Source of the DNA: Streptosporangium carneum
GTDB lineage: Bacteria > Actinomycetota > Actinomycetes > Streptosporangiales > Streptosporangiaceae
NCBI RefSeq assembly: GCF_027922005.1
Contig: NZ_BSEV01000044.1
Location: 1-49,059 of the forward strand
Length of the DNA: 49,059 bases
Direction of reading: 5' to 3'
The notes under the pieces were generated by a model. It saw nothing but the letters and a program-made list of their open reading frames with translations, had not been told where the DNA came from and searched no databases. The position numbers and the translations under genes are program-made. Positions 41,685-49,059 of the stretch are shown here, piece after piece. Position 1 is the stretch's first letter. Each line of letters opens with the position of its first letter.

Positions 41685-42599
41685 TCAGCGGTATCCGGTC
41701 GCGTCCGCGGGCCTGCCCCTGTCCTGGACCTCGACGACGTAACGCCAGGCGTCCGGCCTGCTGCCGTCCACGTCGGTGAAGCCGTACACCTGGGCCAGCT
41801 GCCCGCTGGAGAGGGACTGCCCCGACCAGCGGCCCCGGTCCTCGTCCGCGGCCAGCGCGACGACCGCGCGTCCCGTGTACGCGGGCGACTCCGAGATCAC
41901 GAAGTGCGGCTCGACCGCGAGGGCGTCGCGCCAGGTGTCCTCGGTGACGCCGAAGTGCTCGAGCATCATCTCCGAACGGAGCCAGCCGGGCGTCAGCGAG
42001 ACCGCGGCGCAGCCGTGCGGCCTGAGCTCGTGCGCCTGGGAGAAGGCCAGGCGGTTCACCGAGACCTTCGCCAGGTCGTAGAAGAACGAGACCCGGTAGT
42101 TGGCGGCGTTGTACTCGGCGGTGCCGTCGGTCACCTCGACGACCAGGCCGCCGGGGTTCCTGGTCAGCAGCGGCAGCGCGTGGTGGCTGGTGATGACGTG
42201 GGTGTCGATCGCCAGTCTGAGCAGGCGCAGGCCGTCGGTCAGCGAGTGCTCCCAGAGCGGGGTGTTCCACGCCGCCAGCGGATCACCGCCCCAGATGTCG
42301 TTGACGAGCAGGTCGAGCCTTCCCCGCTCGCGTTCGATCCGCTCGACCAGTCCGCGCACCTGTTCGGACTCCAGGTGGTCGACCTGTACGGCGATGCCCA
42401 GGCCACCCGCGCGCGTCACCAGTTCGGCCGTCTCCTCGATGGTCTCGGAACGGTTCATCTCCGAACGGTGCTCCCGCGTCGTCCTGCCCGTGCAGTAGAC
42501 CGTGGCCCCCGCCTCGCCGAGCGCCGTCGCGATCGCCCTGCCCGTCCCTCTCGTCGCCCCGGCGACCAGGGCGACCTTCTCCTGAAGTGTGGTGTTCAT
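41685..42599 (-). CDS. Short-chain dehydrogenase/reductase
   Basis: The 304-aa NAD(P)-dependent oxidoreductase has the Rossmann motif GATRGTG (14-20) with GRTTREHR, catalytic Tyr174-x3-Lys178 (YDLAK) and DRS1-like architecture (VAGATRGTGRAIA, LLVNDIWGG). The ATG at 42599 follows AGGATC. A strong inverted repeat lies 19 bp upstream. Substrate unknown. Confidence 0.92.
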   Translation of the reverse strand: MNTTLQEKVALVAGATRGTGRAIATALGEAGATVYCTGRTTREHRSEMNRSETIEETAELVTRAGGLGIAVQVDHLESEQVRGLVERIERERGRLDLLVNDIWGGDPLAAWNTPLWEHSLTDGLRLLRLAIDTHVITSHHALPLLTRNPGGLVVEVTDGTAEYNAANYRVSFFYDLAKVSVNRLAFSQAHELRPHGCAAVSLTPGWLRSEMMLEHFGVTEDTWRDALAVEPHFVISESPAYTGRAVVALAADEDRGRWSGQSLSSGQLAQVYGFTDVDGSRPDAWRYVVEVQDRGRPADATGYR

Positions 42600-42617
42600 G
42601 CGGATGATCCTGACCGA

Positions 42618-42644
42618 AAAACAGGACATCTCATGTCATGTTTT
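42618..42644. promoter_or_regulatory. Long inverted-repeat operator upstream of the SDR gene
   Basis: AAAACAGGACAT-ctc-ATGTCATGTTTT: two 12-bp arms matching in 11 positions, separated by 3 bp, 19 bp before the SDR start. Core GACAT-N3-ATGTC. Confidence 0.65.
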
Positions 42645-43014
42645 CCTGGCTCCCGCCCGCCTGGCATCTGACGTCCGAGCCGTCGTCTCGAAGCGGCGGC
42701 CGAGCGGGAAAAATCCATCAAGCCTCCTTTTTCCAGAAATTCCGGATGATACCGAGAAACTACTTAATTCCAGTGTTGTCTGATGGTTGAACGCATATTC
42801 GCCAGAAAAAATCAGGTGAACGAAAACCACCGTTGACAGCCAGGAAAACCTGAGTCACTTTGTCGGGGGAGGTGCTGATAATTCAGCCGTTGTCACCCCG
42901 CATTTCATCCCCGAACAAGGCGGACCCTCGTAGCCGTCGAGGATTCGCACGGCACCGGACCCTTTCCTGCGCCACTTCCGAAAACGCCGAGGATTCACCG
43001 GGAGGAATTCGCTC
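42645..43014. other. AT-richer intergenic region with candidate promoter
   Basis: No gene is supported. TTGACA at 42833-42838 with CACTTT 17 bp on (42856) is a weak promoter candidate for the secreted protein at 43015. CAGG-aaaa-CCTG (42841-42852) lies within the spacer and could be an operator. Confidence 0.4.
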
Positions 43015-44748
43015 GTGAAAAACTCTCACAGGCGTCGCGACACATCCGGCGCGCTCGGGCGCGCCCTGACCGCCGCCGCCGTGCTCGCCCTGTCGGCGAC
43101 AATCGTGGCCGTCCAGAACGGCGCCGCGACGGCGGCGCCCGGCTCCCCCGGAACGCCAAAGGCTCCAGTGATCGTTTTCACGGAGAACTTCGAGAACGGC
43201 CAGGGCGCCACGCCGATCGTCGTCACCGGCTACACCGGGGCCGCACCCGTTCACGAGACCTACACCGCGGACCCCGCGTGGCTGAGAAACTGCAACGGCT
43301 GGATCTCCTCGCAGCAGAACCCGGCGACCGCGCCCGCGGGATCGGGCTGCGGCGGCTGGTGGGCCTCGGTCAAGCAGCTGTCCGGCGCGCTCGGCCAGTG
43401 GGCGGGCGGCGACGCGGCGACGAACCACGCCGTCACCGCCTACACCAGCGCCGACCCGGGCCCGGACAAGACCCAGCTGGAGACCGTCACCCCCATCGAC
43501 GTCGGCGGCCCCAACCGCTTCCTCACCTTCTCCGTCGACGCGGCGGAGGTCAACTGCCACGGCAACCACGCCAAACTCGGCTTCTACCTGCTCGACGGGA
43601 CGACGGCCGTGCCCACCTTCACCACCCCGATCGAACCGTGCCGCGAGTCCGGCGCGACAGTGAACGGAATCCCGGTCGGCACCTACAGCGGCGACAAGCC
43701 GGTGCTGTTCTCGGGCTCGACGCTCGGGCTCAGGCTGGTCAACTTCCAGGGCAGCGGCTACGGCAACGACGCCGCCTACGACAACGTGCGCGTCCTGGAC
43801 GTGACCCCGCAGCTGGACGTCGGCTACCACCCGGCTTCGGCCAAGGTCGGCGACACCTCGACGCTGACCTTCACCGTCACCAACACCGAGGAGCTCGCGG
43901 CGAAGACCGGCTGGTCGTTCACCGAGAACCTGCCCGCGGGCCTCACCGTCGCGGCGGGCGGCTCGTCGACCGACTGCGCGAACGCGACGGTGACGGCGGC
44001 GACGGGCGGGCGACGTGTCGAGGTGACCGGAACCCTTCCCTCGGGCAAGGCGTCCTGCGCCGTCTCGGTGAACGTGACGTCCGCGAGGGCGGGCGTCCAC
44101 AGCACCTGCGCCGACGACCTGACCCGCCGTGCCGGGCTCAACCCGCCGGGATGCGCGCGGGTGAGGTTCACGCCACCGGACCTGGTCTTCGACGCCCACG
44201 CCCACGGCGGACGCGTCACCTCACCACTGGTCGGCGTCCCGCCGCTCGCCCCGTCCGACATCACCTGCACCGCGACGGCGGGAACCGACGACGGCACACT
44301 GGCCGGCGCCGCACTGCCCGGTCTCGGCTCCCTGGGGATCGTCATCACCGGGGCCTCGGGCACGACCGACGCCGCAGGGCTCCGCACCGCGACGGCGACG
44401 GCCAGGACCGCCCGTCTCAGCCTGCTCGGCGGACTCGTCACAGCGGACGAGATCACGGTCACAGCGAAGGCGGAGAGCGACGACTCCGGGCGGGTGAGCA
44501 CGACCGGCCGGGTGGATCTCACCGACCTGAGGGTCAACGGAGCCTCGATAACCGACCCGGAGGTCAACCGCACGATCGACGTCCCGCTGGTGGCCAAGAT
44601 CGTGATCAACGAACGGGTGGCGACCGCGGGCGGCGACGGTCTCGCGGTCAACGCCGTCCATGTGCGAACGGTGGCGGGCGTCGACGTCGTCATCGGTCAC
44701 GCCAGAGCCTCCCTGACCGTCCCGGGGAAACCCTGCCCGGCTCCCTGA
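43015..44748 (+). CDS. Secreted choice-of-anchor-P-like / DUF11-like repeat protein
   Basis: The 577-aa exported protein has a Sec/Tat-like N-terminus (MKNSHRRRDTSG then a hydrophobic stretch to ~42). A Cys-containing N-terminal domain (~50-260) of carbohydrate-binding/jelly-roll type is followed by a DUF11-like beta sandwich (LTFTVTNTEELAAKTGWSF, ~275-360). The C-terminal half (~385-577) has the choice-of-anchor-P pattern: LTDLRVNG, then AVHVRTVAGVDVVIGHARAS. It probably sits at the cell surface or is released; no LPXTG motif is seen. GTG start with GGGAGGAATT upstream. Followed by a very strong hairpin. Confidence 0.85.
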   Translation: MKNSHRRRDTSGALGRALTAAAVLALSATIVAVQNGAATAAPGSPGTPKAPVIVFTENFENGQGATPIVVTGYTGAAPVHETYTADPAWLRNCNGWISSQQNPATAPAGSGCGGWWASVKQLSGALGQWAGGDAATNHAVTAYTSADPGPDKTQLETVTPIDVGGPNRFLTFSVDAAEVNCHGNHAKLGFYLLDGTTAVPTFTTPIEPCRESGATVNGIPVGTYSGDKPVLFSGSTLGLRLVNFQGSGYGNDAAYDNVRVLDVTPQLDVGYHPASAKVGDTSTLTFTVTNTEELAAKTGWSFTENLPAGLTVAAGGSSTDCANATVTAATGGRRVEVTGTLPSGKASCAVSVNVTSARAGVHSTCADDLTRRAGLNPPGCARVRFTPPDLVFDAHAHGGRVTSPLVGVPPLAPSDITCTATAGTDDGTLAGAALPGLGSLGIVITGASGTTDAAGLRTATATARTARLSLLGGLVTADEITVTAKAESDDSGRVSTTGRVDLTDLRVNGASITDPEVNRTIDVPLVAKIVINERVATAGGDGLAVNAVHVRTVAGVDVVIGHARASLTVPGKPCPAP

Positions 44749-44841
44749 CCCGCCGTCCAGGCGAGGGTCTCCGCGACATCGCCCTCCCCTGAGGCGAAGG
44801 ATCGCCTCCGAGTGCGAGAAGGGCTCACCCGGTGAAGCCCG

Positions 44842-44892
44842 CCGGAAGGGCCCGTCGGCGCGCGACCCGCGCCGACGGGCCCCTTCCGCCGG
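44842..44892. terminator. Large bidirectional hairpin terminator
   Basis: A 15-bp perfect stem GGGCCCGTCGGCGCG-cgacc-CGCGCCGACGGGCCC (44848-44882), extended outside by GGAA/TTCC and further pairs. It lies between two convergent genes. Confidence 0.85.
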
Positions 44893-44967
44893 AGGCCGCA
44901 GGAGCCGTCCGTCCGCGTCGCCTTCGCGGATCCCGCTTCTCCCGGTCGAACGGGATCGAGTCGACCG

Positions 44968-45498
44968 TCACCCGATCGAGTCGACGAAGCGCCACGCGTC
45001 GGACTCGGCCATGCCGGTCTCGCCCCTGACCAGGAAAACGGCCTGTTCGACACGGCCTGAGGCCTTGAGGTCCCGGACACGGGTGGCGAGGTCGGCGCCG
45101 TGGTACGAGGGCGCGGAAGGCGCCTCACCCCGATCCGGAAAGCCCTGGTGGGCAAGGCCGTGCCGCGACAGGGAAGAGGGAGGCTCGGGGAACCTGCCCG
45201 CTTCGAGGTCGTCGACGTACTTCTTCGCGGCGGCGAGGCCCAGACCGGTCTGCTCCCTGACGAGCTTGATGGCCTGGATCTTCTTTCGCTGCCCGAGGAG
45301 CGCCCGCACCTGGCCTTGCAGGTCGGAAGGGCCGGGCCGGCCTTTTGGGCCGAGGTCGAGGTGAGGAGCGGAGAGAGGGGAGGAGGAAGGGGCCGCGGCG
45401 CGCCGTGCGAGCAGGACGAGCACGGTGACGACCGCTCCGAAGACCAGGAGGAGGATCAGCCCGATGATGAGCAGTTCCGTTGGACCGAGATTCGGCAT
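44968..45498 (-). CDS. Membrane-anchored protein with two bL12 C-terminal-like domains
   Basis: The 176-aa product from ATG 45498 (MPNLGPTELLIIGLILLLV) starts with a single N-terminal membrane helix (~9-30) and a Ser/Pro linker. It then has IQAIKLVREQTGLGLAAAKKYVDDLE, which closely resembles the C-terminal domain of ribosomal protein bL12 (IKVVREIT-LGLKEAK). A second, more diverged copy (VEQAVFLVRGETGMAESDAWRFVDSIG) ends the protein. The frame continues upstream to 45720, but the extension looks non-coding. Function unknown; a membrane-proximal factor-binding or scaffold role is inference. Confidence 0.82.
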   Translation of the reverse strand: MPNLGPTELLIIGLILLLVFGAVVTVLVLLARRAAAPSSSPLSAPHLDLGPKGRPGPSDLQGQVRALLGQRKKIQAIKLVREQTGLGLAAAKKYVDDLEAGRFPEPPSSLSRHGLAHQGFPDRGEAPSAPSYHGADLATRVRDLKASGRVEQAVFLVRGETGMAESDAWRFVDSIG

Positions 45499-45730
45499 TC
45501 TTCGATCGTATTGCGGGCCCCGCTGATTCCCTTCCCTTTCTCGTCCCTTTCCGACGACGCCCGGCTCCGGAGTTTCCCGTTTCCTCCGCCCGGGCGCGAA
45601 CCGGGAGCATCGTGGGTCCGAGGAGTCGGTTCGCCGATCCCCGCCGCGACGGCGTCGAGGACCCGGGCTGGCCGACCGTTCACCGCGCCAACCGATCCGT
45701 TCGGCGCTCAGCGATCGCAATGAAACGACC

Positions 45731-45742
45731 GCGTAATTACGC
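45731..45742. promoter_or_regulatory. Perfect 12-bp palindrome upstream of the DUF3311-mctP operon
   Basis: GCGTAATTACGC lies 63 bp before the DUF3311 start, in an otherwise uninformative 45499-45804 gap. A likely operator. Confidence 0.5.
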
Positions 45743-45804
45743 TCCGGTCAGCCGAAGGAGTCAGCCGCACCCGGCTGCCCGCTCTTCAGCCCGAGGAGAC
45801 CGAG

Positions 45805-46017
45805 TTGAGCACTCCCGAAAAGGACAGGGGCGACCGCAGCCCATGGAACTGGTTACTGATCGTACCGATCATCCTACCTTTGCTGCCCTTTCTGTACAAC
45901 GCCAACGATCCCCGACTTTTCGGTTTTCCCCGGTTCTACTGGCTCCAGCTCGCGTTCATCGCCGTCGGCGTCGCCTGCACGACGATCGTCTACCGGATGA
46001 CCAAGCGGAGGCGATGA
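45805..46017 (+). CDS. DUF3311 small membrane protein
   Basis: The 70-aa protein has two membrane helices (WLLIVPIILPLLPFLYN and FYWLQLAFIAVGVACTTIVY) and a basic C-terminus. DUF3311 genes typically precede an SSS-family monocarboxylate permease and are assumed to help it, as here (4 bp to the next start). TTG start with GAGGAGACC upstream. Confidence 0.9.
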   Translation: MSTPEKDRGDRSPWNWLLIVPIILPLLPFLYNANDPRLFGFPRFYWLQLAFIAVGVACTTIVYRMTKRRR

Positions 46018-46021
46018 CCCG

Positions 46022-47623
46022 GTGAGCGCGCACCTGACCGAGATCATCGTCTTCGTCACACTGTTCCTGGGCGTCAGCGGCATGGGCTTCGTGGCCGCGC
46101 GCTGGCGTCGCCCGCACAGCCTCGCGAGCCTGGACGAGTGGGGACTCGGCGGCCGGAGCTTCGGCTCGTGGATCACCTGGTTCCTGATCGGCGGCGACCT
46201 CTACACCGCCTACACCTTCGTGGCCGTGCCCGCCCTGCTGTGGGGGGCGGGCGCGACGGGCTTCTTCGCGATGCCGTACACCGTCATCACCTATCCCCTC
46301 GTCTTCCTGGTGCTGATCAGACTCTGGTCGGTATCGCACGTGCACGGGTTCGTGACACCGGCCGACTTCGTCAGGGCCCGTTTCGGCTCCCCCACACTCG
46401 CCCTGCTCGTCGCGATCACCGGCATCGTGGCGACCATGCCCTACATCGCCCTCCAGCTCGTCGGCATCGAGGCGGTGCTGAAGTCGATGGGGGTGAGCGG
46501 CCACCTGCCGATCGTCATCGCCTTCGCCATCCTGGCCGCCTACACCTACCAGTCGGGCCTGCGCGCCCCGGCACTGATCGCGTTCGTCAAGGACTCGCTG
46601 ATCTACATCGTGATCCTGGCCGCCGTCATCGTGATCCCGTGGAAGCTGGGCGGGTGGGGCACGATCTTCGACGCCGCCGAGGCCAAGTTCGCCGCCACGC
46701 CCGCGCCGGGTGACGGCACCCTGCTCAACGCCAACAACCAGGTGCAGTACGTCACCCTGGCACTGGGCTCGGCGCTCGCACTGTTCCTCTACCCCCACAG
46801 CGTCACCGGCGTGCTGGCCTCGAGGAACCGCGACGTGATCAAGCGGAACATGTCCGCACTCCCCCTCTACAGCCTGCTGCTCGGACTGATCGCGCTGCTG
46901 GGCTACATGGCCATCGCCGCCGGGGTGAAGCCGATCACGACGGCCGGAAAGCCTGACAACAACACGATCGTGCCGCAGCTGTTCGACCAGGTGTTCCCCG
47001 ACTGGTTCACCGGAGTGGCCTACGCGGCGATCGGCATCGGCGCGCTGGTCCCCGCGGCGATCATGTCGATCGCCGCGGCGAACCTGTTCACCCGCAACAT
47101 CTACCGGGAGTACGTGAAGCCGGACGCGAGCGACGCCGACGAGGCACGGGTGTCGAAGATCACCTCACTTCTCGTGAAGATCGGCGCGGTGCTGTTCATC
47201 GTCTTCCTGGACACGGGTTTCTCCATCGATCTCCAGCTCATCGGCGGCGTCATCATCCTGCAGACGTTCCCGGCCGTCGCACTGGGGCTCTACACCCGCT
47301 GGTTCCACCGGAGCGGGCTGATCGCCGGGTGGATCGCGGGGATGAGCACCGGCGTCCTGCTGCTCTACAACATCGGCAACCCCGCCACCGGCAAGCTGCA
47401 CTTCGCCGGTTCGGCCTTCCCTCTGGCGAACCTGGGCCTGGACACCAAGGTGACGGTCTATGCGGGACTCCTCGCGCTGGCCGTCAACCTGCTCGTCGCG
47501 GCACTCGGCACGATCATCGTCCGTGCCGCCGGAGTCGCGGAAGGCGACGACGCCACCCGTCCGGACCACTACGTCGCCGACGAGAGCGACCCCCGGATCA
47601 AGGATCTTGACCTCACCCCCTGA
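46022..47623 (+). CDS. mctP: SSS-family sodium:solute symporter, MctP-type monocarboxylate uptake
   Basis: The 533-aa integral membrane protein has about 13 helices of the solute:sodium symporter family. It is close to rhizobial/actinobacterial MctP, which takes up lactate, pyruvate, propionate and similar acids; the exact substrate is inference. Landmarks: EWGLGGRSFGSWITWFLIGGDLYTAYTFV near the start, VTPADFVRARFGS, and IGALVPAAIMSIAAANLFTRNIYREY. GTG start 4 bp after the DUF3311 stop; single operon. A GGCCGGTC-gac-GACCGGCC hairpin follows. Confidence 0.93.
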   Translation: MSAHLTEIIVFVTLFLGVSGMGFVAARWRRPHSLASLDEWGLGGRSFGSWITWFLIGGDLYTAYTFVAVPALLWGAGATGFFAMPYTVITYPLVFLVLIRLWSVSHVHGFVTPADFVRARFGSPTLALLVAITGIVATMPYIALQLVGIEAVLKSMGVSGHLPIVIAFAILAAYTYQSGLRAPALIAFVKDSLIYIVILAAVIVIPWKLGGWGTIFDAAEAKFAATPAPGDGTLLNANNQVQYVTLALGSALALFLYPHSVTGVLASRNRDVIKRNMSALPLYSLLLGLIALLGYMAIAAGVKPITTAGKPDNNTIVPQLFDQVFPDWFTGVAYAAIGIGALVPAAIMSIAAANLFTRNIYREYVKPDASDADEARVSKITSLLVKIGAVLFIVFLDTGFSIDLQLIGGVIILQTFPAVALGLYTRWFHRSGLIAGWIAGMSTGVLLLYNIGNPATGKLHFAGSAFPLANLGLDTKVTVYAGLLALAVNLLVAALGTIIVRAAGVAEGDDATRPDHYVADESDPRIKDLDLTP

Positions 47624-47679
47624 CGACCGGCCCGGCCCGCCCCCCAGGGGAGCGAGCCGGACGGTTTCCCGGCCCGTAC

Positions 47680-47698
47680 GGCCGGTCGACGACCGGCC
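47680..47698 (+). terminator. Hairpin terminator of mctP operon
   Basis: GGCCGGTC-gac-GACCGGCC, a perfect 8-bp stem, 57 bp after the mctP stop. Confidence 0.6.
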
Positions 47699-47733
47699 GC
47701 CACTTCAATAACCCTAATTCCCTACCTTAATAG

Positions 47734-47763
47734 TTGACAATTGTCGGACTGGAGACCTACCGT
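47734..47763 (+). promoter_or_regulatory. Promoter with palindromic operator for the sulfur leader-dioxygenase unit
   Basis: -35 TTGACA (47734-47739), 18-bp spacer, -10 TACCGT (47758-47763). The perfect palindrome GACAATTGTC (47736-47745) overlaps the -35, the expected position for a repressor. The region is AT-rich. Confidence 0.55.
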
Positions 47764-47769
47764 GAAGGC

Positions 47770-47862
47770 GTGATCGCCTCGCTGTATCTCACCACGCGGG
47801 GTCACGTGGACCTCTGTCGCGTGGCCAGCGCGCTGTGTTCTTCCACCCGACCCCGATCCTGA
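47770..47862 (+). CDS. Cys-type putative leader peptide of sulfur genes
   Basis: A 30-aa peptide from GTG. The segment LTTRGHVDLCRVASALC matches the conserved leader-peptide family (LTxRxHVDLxRxxSALC) found ahead of cysteine- and sulfur-metabolism genes in actinomycetes. It has two Cys codons (residues 16 and 23). It ends 27 bp before the dioxygenase ATG, so ribosome stalling when cysteine is short could affect the downstream RBS directly. The GTG is only 7 bp after the -10 candidate, suggesting a leaderless mRNA. Confidence 0.87.
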   Translation: MIASLYLTTRGHVDLCRVASALCSSTRPRS

Positions 47863-47889
47863 AAGATCTTCGTTGGAAGGAAGCCCACG

Positions 47890-48819
47890 ATGTCATCACT
47901 CACCGTCACCCCCGTAGCCGGACGCATCGGCGCCCAGATAGCCGGCGTCCAGCTCGGCGGCGAACTGCCGGCCGAGACCGTGCGGGAGATCCGCGCGGCA
48001 CTGCTCCGCCACAAAGTCATCTTCTTCCGCGGCCAGGAGCATCTCGACGAGCAGGGCCAGGTGGCCTTCGCCGGTCTGCTCGGCCCGCTGACGACCGCCC
48101 ACCCGACCGTCCCCGCCCTGAGCGACGACTCCCCCATCCTCGACCTGGACTACAGCCACGGCCAGAAGGTCGACCGCTGGCACACCGACGTCACCTTCGT
48201 CGACCGTCCACCACTGGCCTCGGTACTGCGCGCCGTGGTCGTTCCCCCCGCGGGGGGTGACACCCTGTGGGCCAACACGGTGGCGGCCTACGAACACCTT
48301 CCCCGCGAACTGGCCGAACTGGTCGACGGTCTGCGTGCCGTGCACACCAACCAGTTCGACTACGCGAGGATCGCCGCCTCCGACAACCCCGCACGGACAC
48401 GTGAGTACGCCGAGATCTTCGCCTCCACCTCCTTCGAGACCGAGCATCCCGTCGTCCGCGTCCACCCGGAGACGGGTGAGAGGTCGATCCTGCTCGGCGA
48501 CTTCGCCAAACGCATCGTGGGCCTGCCCGGTGACGTGTCGGCCACGGTGATCCGTCTGATCCAGGACCAGGTCACCCAGGTCGAGAACACCGTCCGCTGG
48601 CACTGGGCTCCGGGCGATGTCGCCATCTGGGACAACCGGGCCACCCAGCATCGGGTCGTCCACGACTTCGGGCGTCAGGCACGCCGCCTGCACCGGGTCA
48701 CTGTCGCCGGTGATGTGCCGGTGGGCATCGACGGCCGCTCGAGCGAGGTGCTGTCCGGCGACGCCTCGGCCTACTCGCCCATCGCCCCCGTCACCCCTGC
48801 CACCCCCGTCGCCGTCTGA
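47890..48819 (+). CDS. TauD/TfdA-family taurine (sulfonate/sulfate ester) dioxygenase
   Basis: The 309-aa Fe(II)/2-oxoglutarate-dependent oxygenase releases sulfite or sulfate from taurine, alkylsulfonates or alkyl sulfates during sulfur starvation. The facial triad is His98-x-Asp100 (WHTDVTF) and His254 (WDNRATQHRVVHDFG); the 2-oxoglutarate Arg is in RLHRVT (~269). Spacing is almost identical to E. coli TauD. RBS GGAAGGAAG precedes the ATG. The sulfur leader peptide upstream supports the role. Whether taurine or an alkyl sulfate (AtsK-like) is the substrate is open. No ABC sulfonate transporter is adjacent. Confidence 0.93.
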   Translation: MSSLTVTPVAGRIGAQIAGVQLGGELPAETVREIRAALLRHKVIFFRGQEHLDEQGQVAFAGLLGPLTTAHPTVPALSDDSPILDLDYSHGQKVDRWHTDVTFVDRPPLASVLRAVVVPPAGGDTLWANTVAAYEHLPRELAELVDGLRAVHTNQFDYARIAASDNPARTREYAEIFASTSFETEHPVVRVHPETGERSILLGDFAKRIVGLPGDVSATVIRLIQDQVTQVENTVRWHWAPGDVAIWDNRATQHRVVHDFGRQARRLHRVTVAGDVPVGIDGRSSEVLSGDASAYSPIAPVTPATPVAV

Positions 48820-48894
48820 GAACCGTACACACATCCCGATCGGGCAGGAGCGTATCCAGGGAAATCCCCCATCGCCCCCGCCCCTCCTGATCAA

Positions 48895-48928
48895 GCCCGC
48901 CCGGCTCCTCCTCCACCGGGCGGGCTTT
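48895..48928 (+). terminator. Rho-independent terminator after the dioxygenase
   Basis: GCCCGCCCGG-ctcctcctcca-CCGGGCGGGC followed by TTT. Confidence 0.85.
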
Positions 48929-48992
48929 CCCCATGAGTCTTCAATATGGGAGGAGCAGGACGCGCACGAGAAAGTCCCGGAAACGCAAAGAA

Positions 48993-49016
48993 GGGCCACC
49001 CCGAACGGGGTGACCC
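48993..49016 (-). terminator. rRNA operon terminator
   Basis: On the minus strand GGGTCACCCCG-ttc-GGGGTGGCCC (one mismatch) is followed by T-rich CTTCTTTGCGTTT. It lies ~15 bp downstream of the 5S 3' end. Confidence 0.8.
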
Positions 49017-49030
49017 TCCTTGAAAGATTG

Positions 49031-49059
49031 TCCGGCGGCGACCTACTCTCCCACACCGT
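49031..49059 (-). rRNA. rrf: 5S rRNA, 3' end (partial)
   Basis: The minus strand reads ACGGTGTGGGAGAGTAGG TCGCCGCCGGA (spaced here), the conserved 3' end of bacterial 5S rRNA. The gene and the presumed 16S-23S-5S operon continue beyond the window edge. Confidence 0.93.

Noticed and set aside
45499..45720. N-terminal extension of the bL12-like membrane protein
   Set aside because: Ser/Arg-rich, no RBS, and the membrane helix belongs at the N-terminus.
1..49059. CRISPR arrays, tRNA genes, insertion sequences or prophage
   Set aside because: No spaced direct repeats, tRNA-like cloverleaf, transposase or phage genes were seen.

Overview
The window is very GC-rich actinomycete chromosome. GTG/TTG starts are frequent, several genes look leaderless, and the gene content (DHA2-type pump with TetR, DUF3311-MctP, sulfur leader peptide, trpEG fusion with a Trp leader) fits the high-GC Actinomycetota, probably Streptosporangiales or a relative. 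Assignment below phylum is inference. The window ends inside a 5S rRNA gene on the minus strand, so an rRNA operon lies just past the right edge.

Left (1-11,001): the 3' end of a glycine-zipper protein, then a very large (3515 aa) TcA-type Tc-toxin subunit with His/Cys-rich insertions and a 15-bp tandem repeat. No TcB or TcC is present in the window.

11,008-21,900: an orphan molybdopterin hydroxylase large subunit; a 52-aa unknown peptide next to a NarL-type two-component system; an unknown 666-aa coiled-coil protein convergent with an HTH-methyltransferase-TRD fusion (possible defence or epigenetic pair); an MgtC-like membrane protein; a small lipocalin-like protein often mislabelled N-acetylglutamate synthase.

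21,944-28,990: an Lrp/AsnC regulator divergent from a tightly overlapping five-gene oligopeptide ABC transporter operon that ends in an M24-fold protein with an eroded metal site.

29,000-33,050: two secreted small proteins, a TetR regulator and a decayed MFS efflux gene. An operator-like palindrome occurs at the MFS start codon and again upstream of the second secreted protein.

33,053-42,650: housekeeping and metabolism: thyX, a serine hydrolase, an amidohydrolase, trpEG with a textbook tryptophan attenuator, a CocE-type hydrolase, a WYL regulator and an SDR with a strong operator-like inverted repeat.

43,015-49,059: a secreted choice-of-anchor-P-like protein, a membrane protein with two bL12-C-terminal-like repeats, a DUF3311/MctP monocarboxylate uptake pair, a TauD-family dioxygenase behind a cysteine leader peptide, then the rRNA operon terminator and 5S end.
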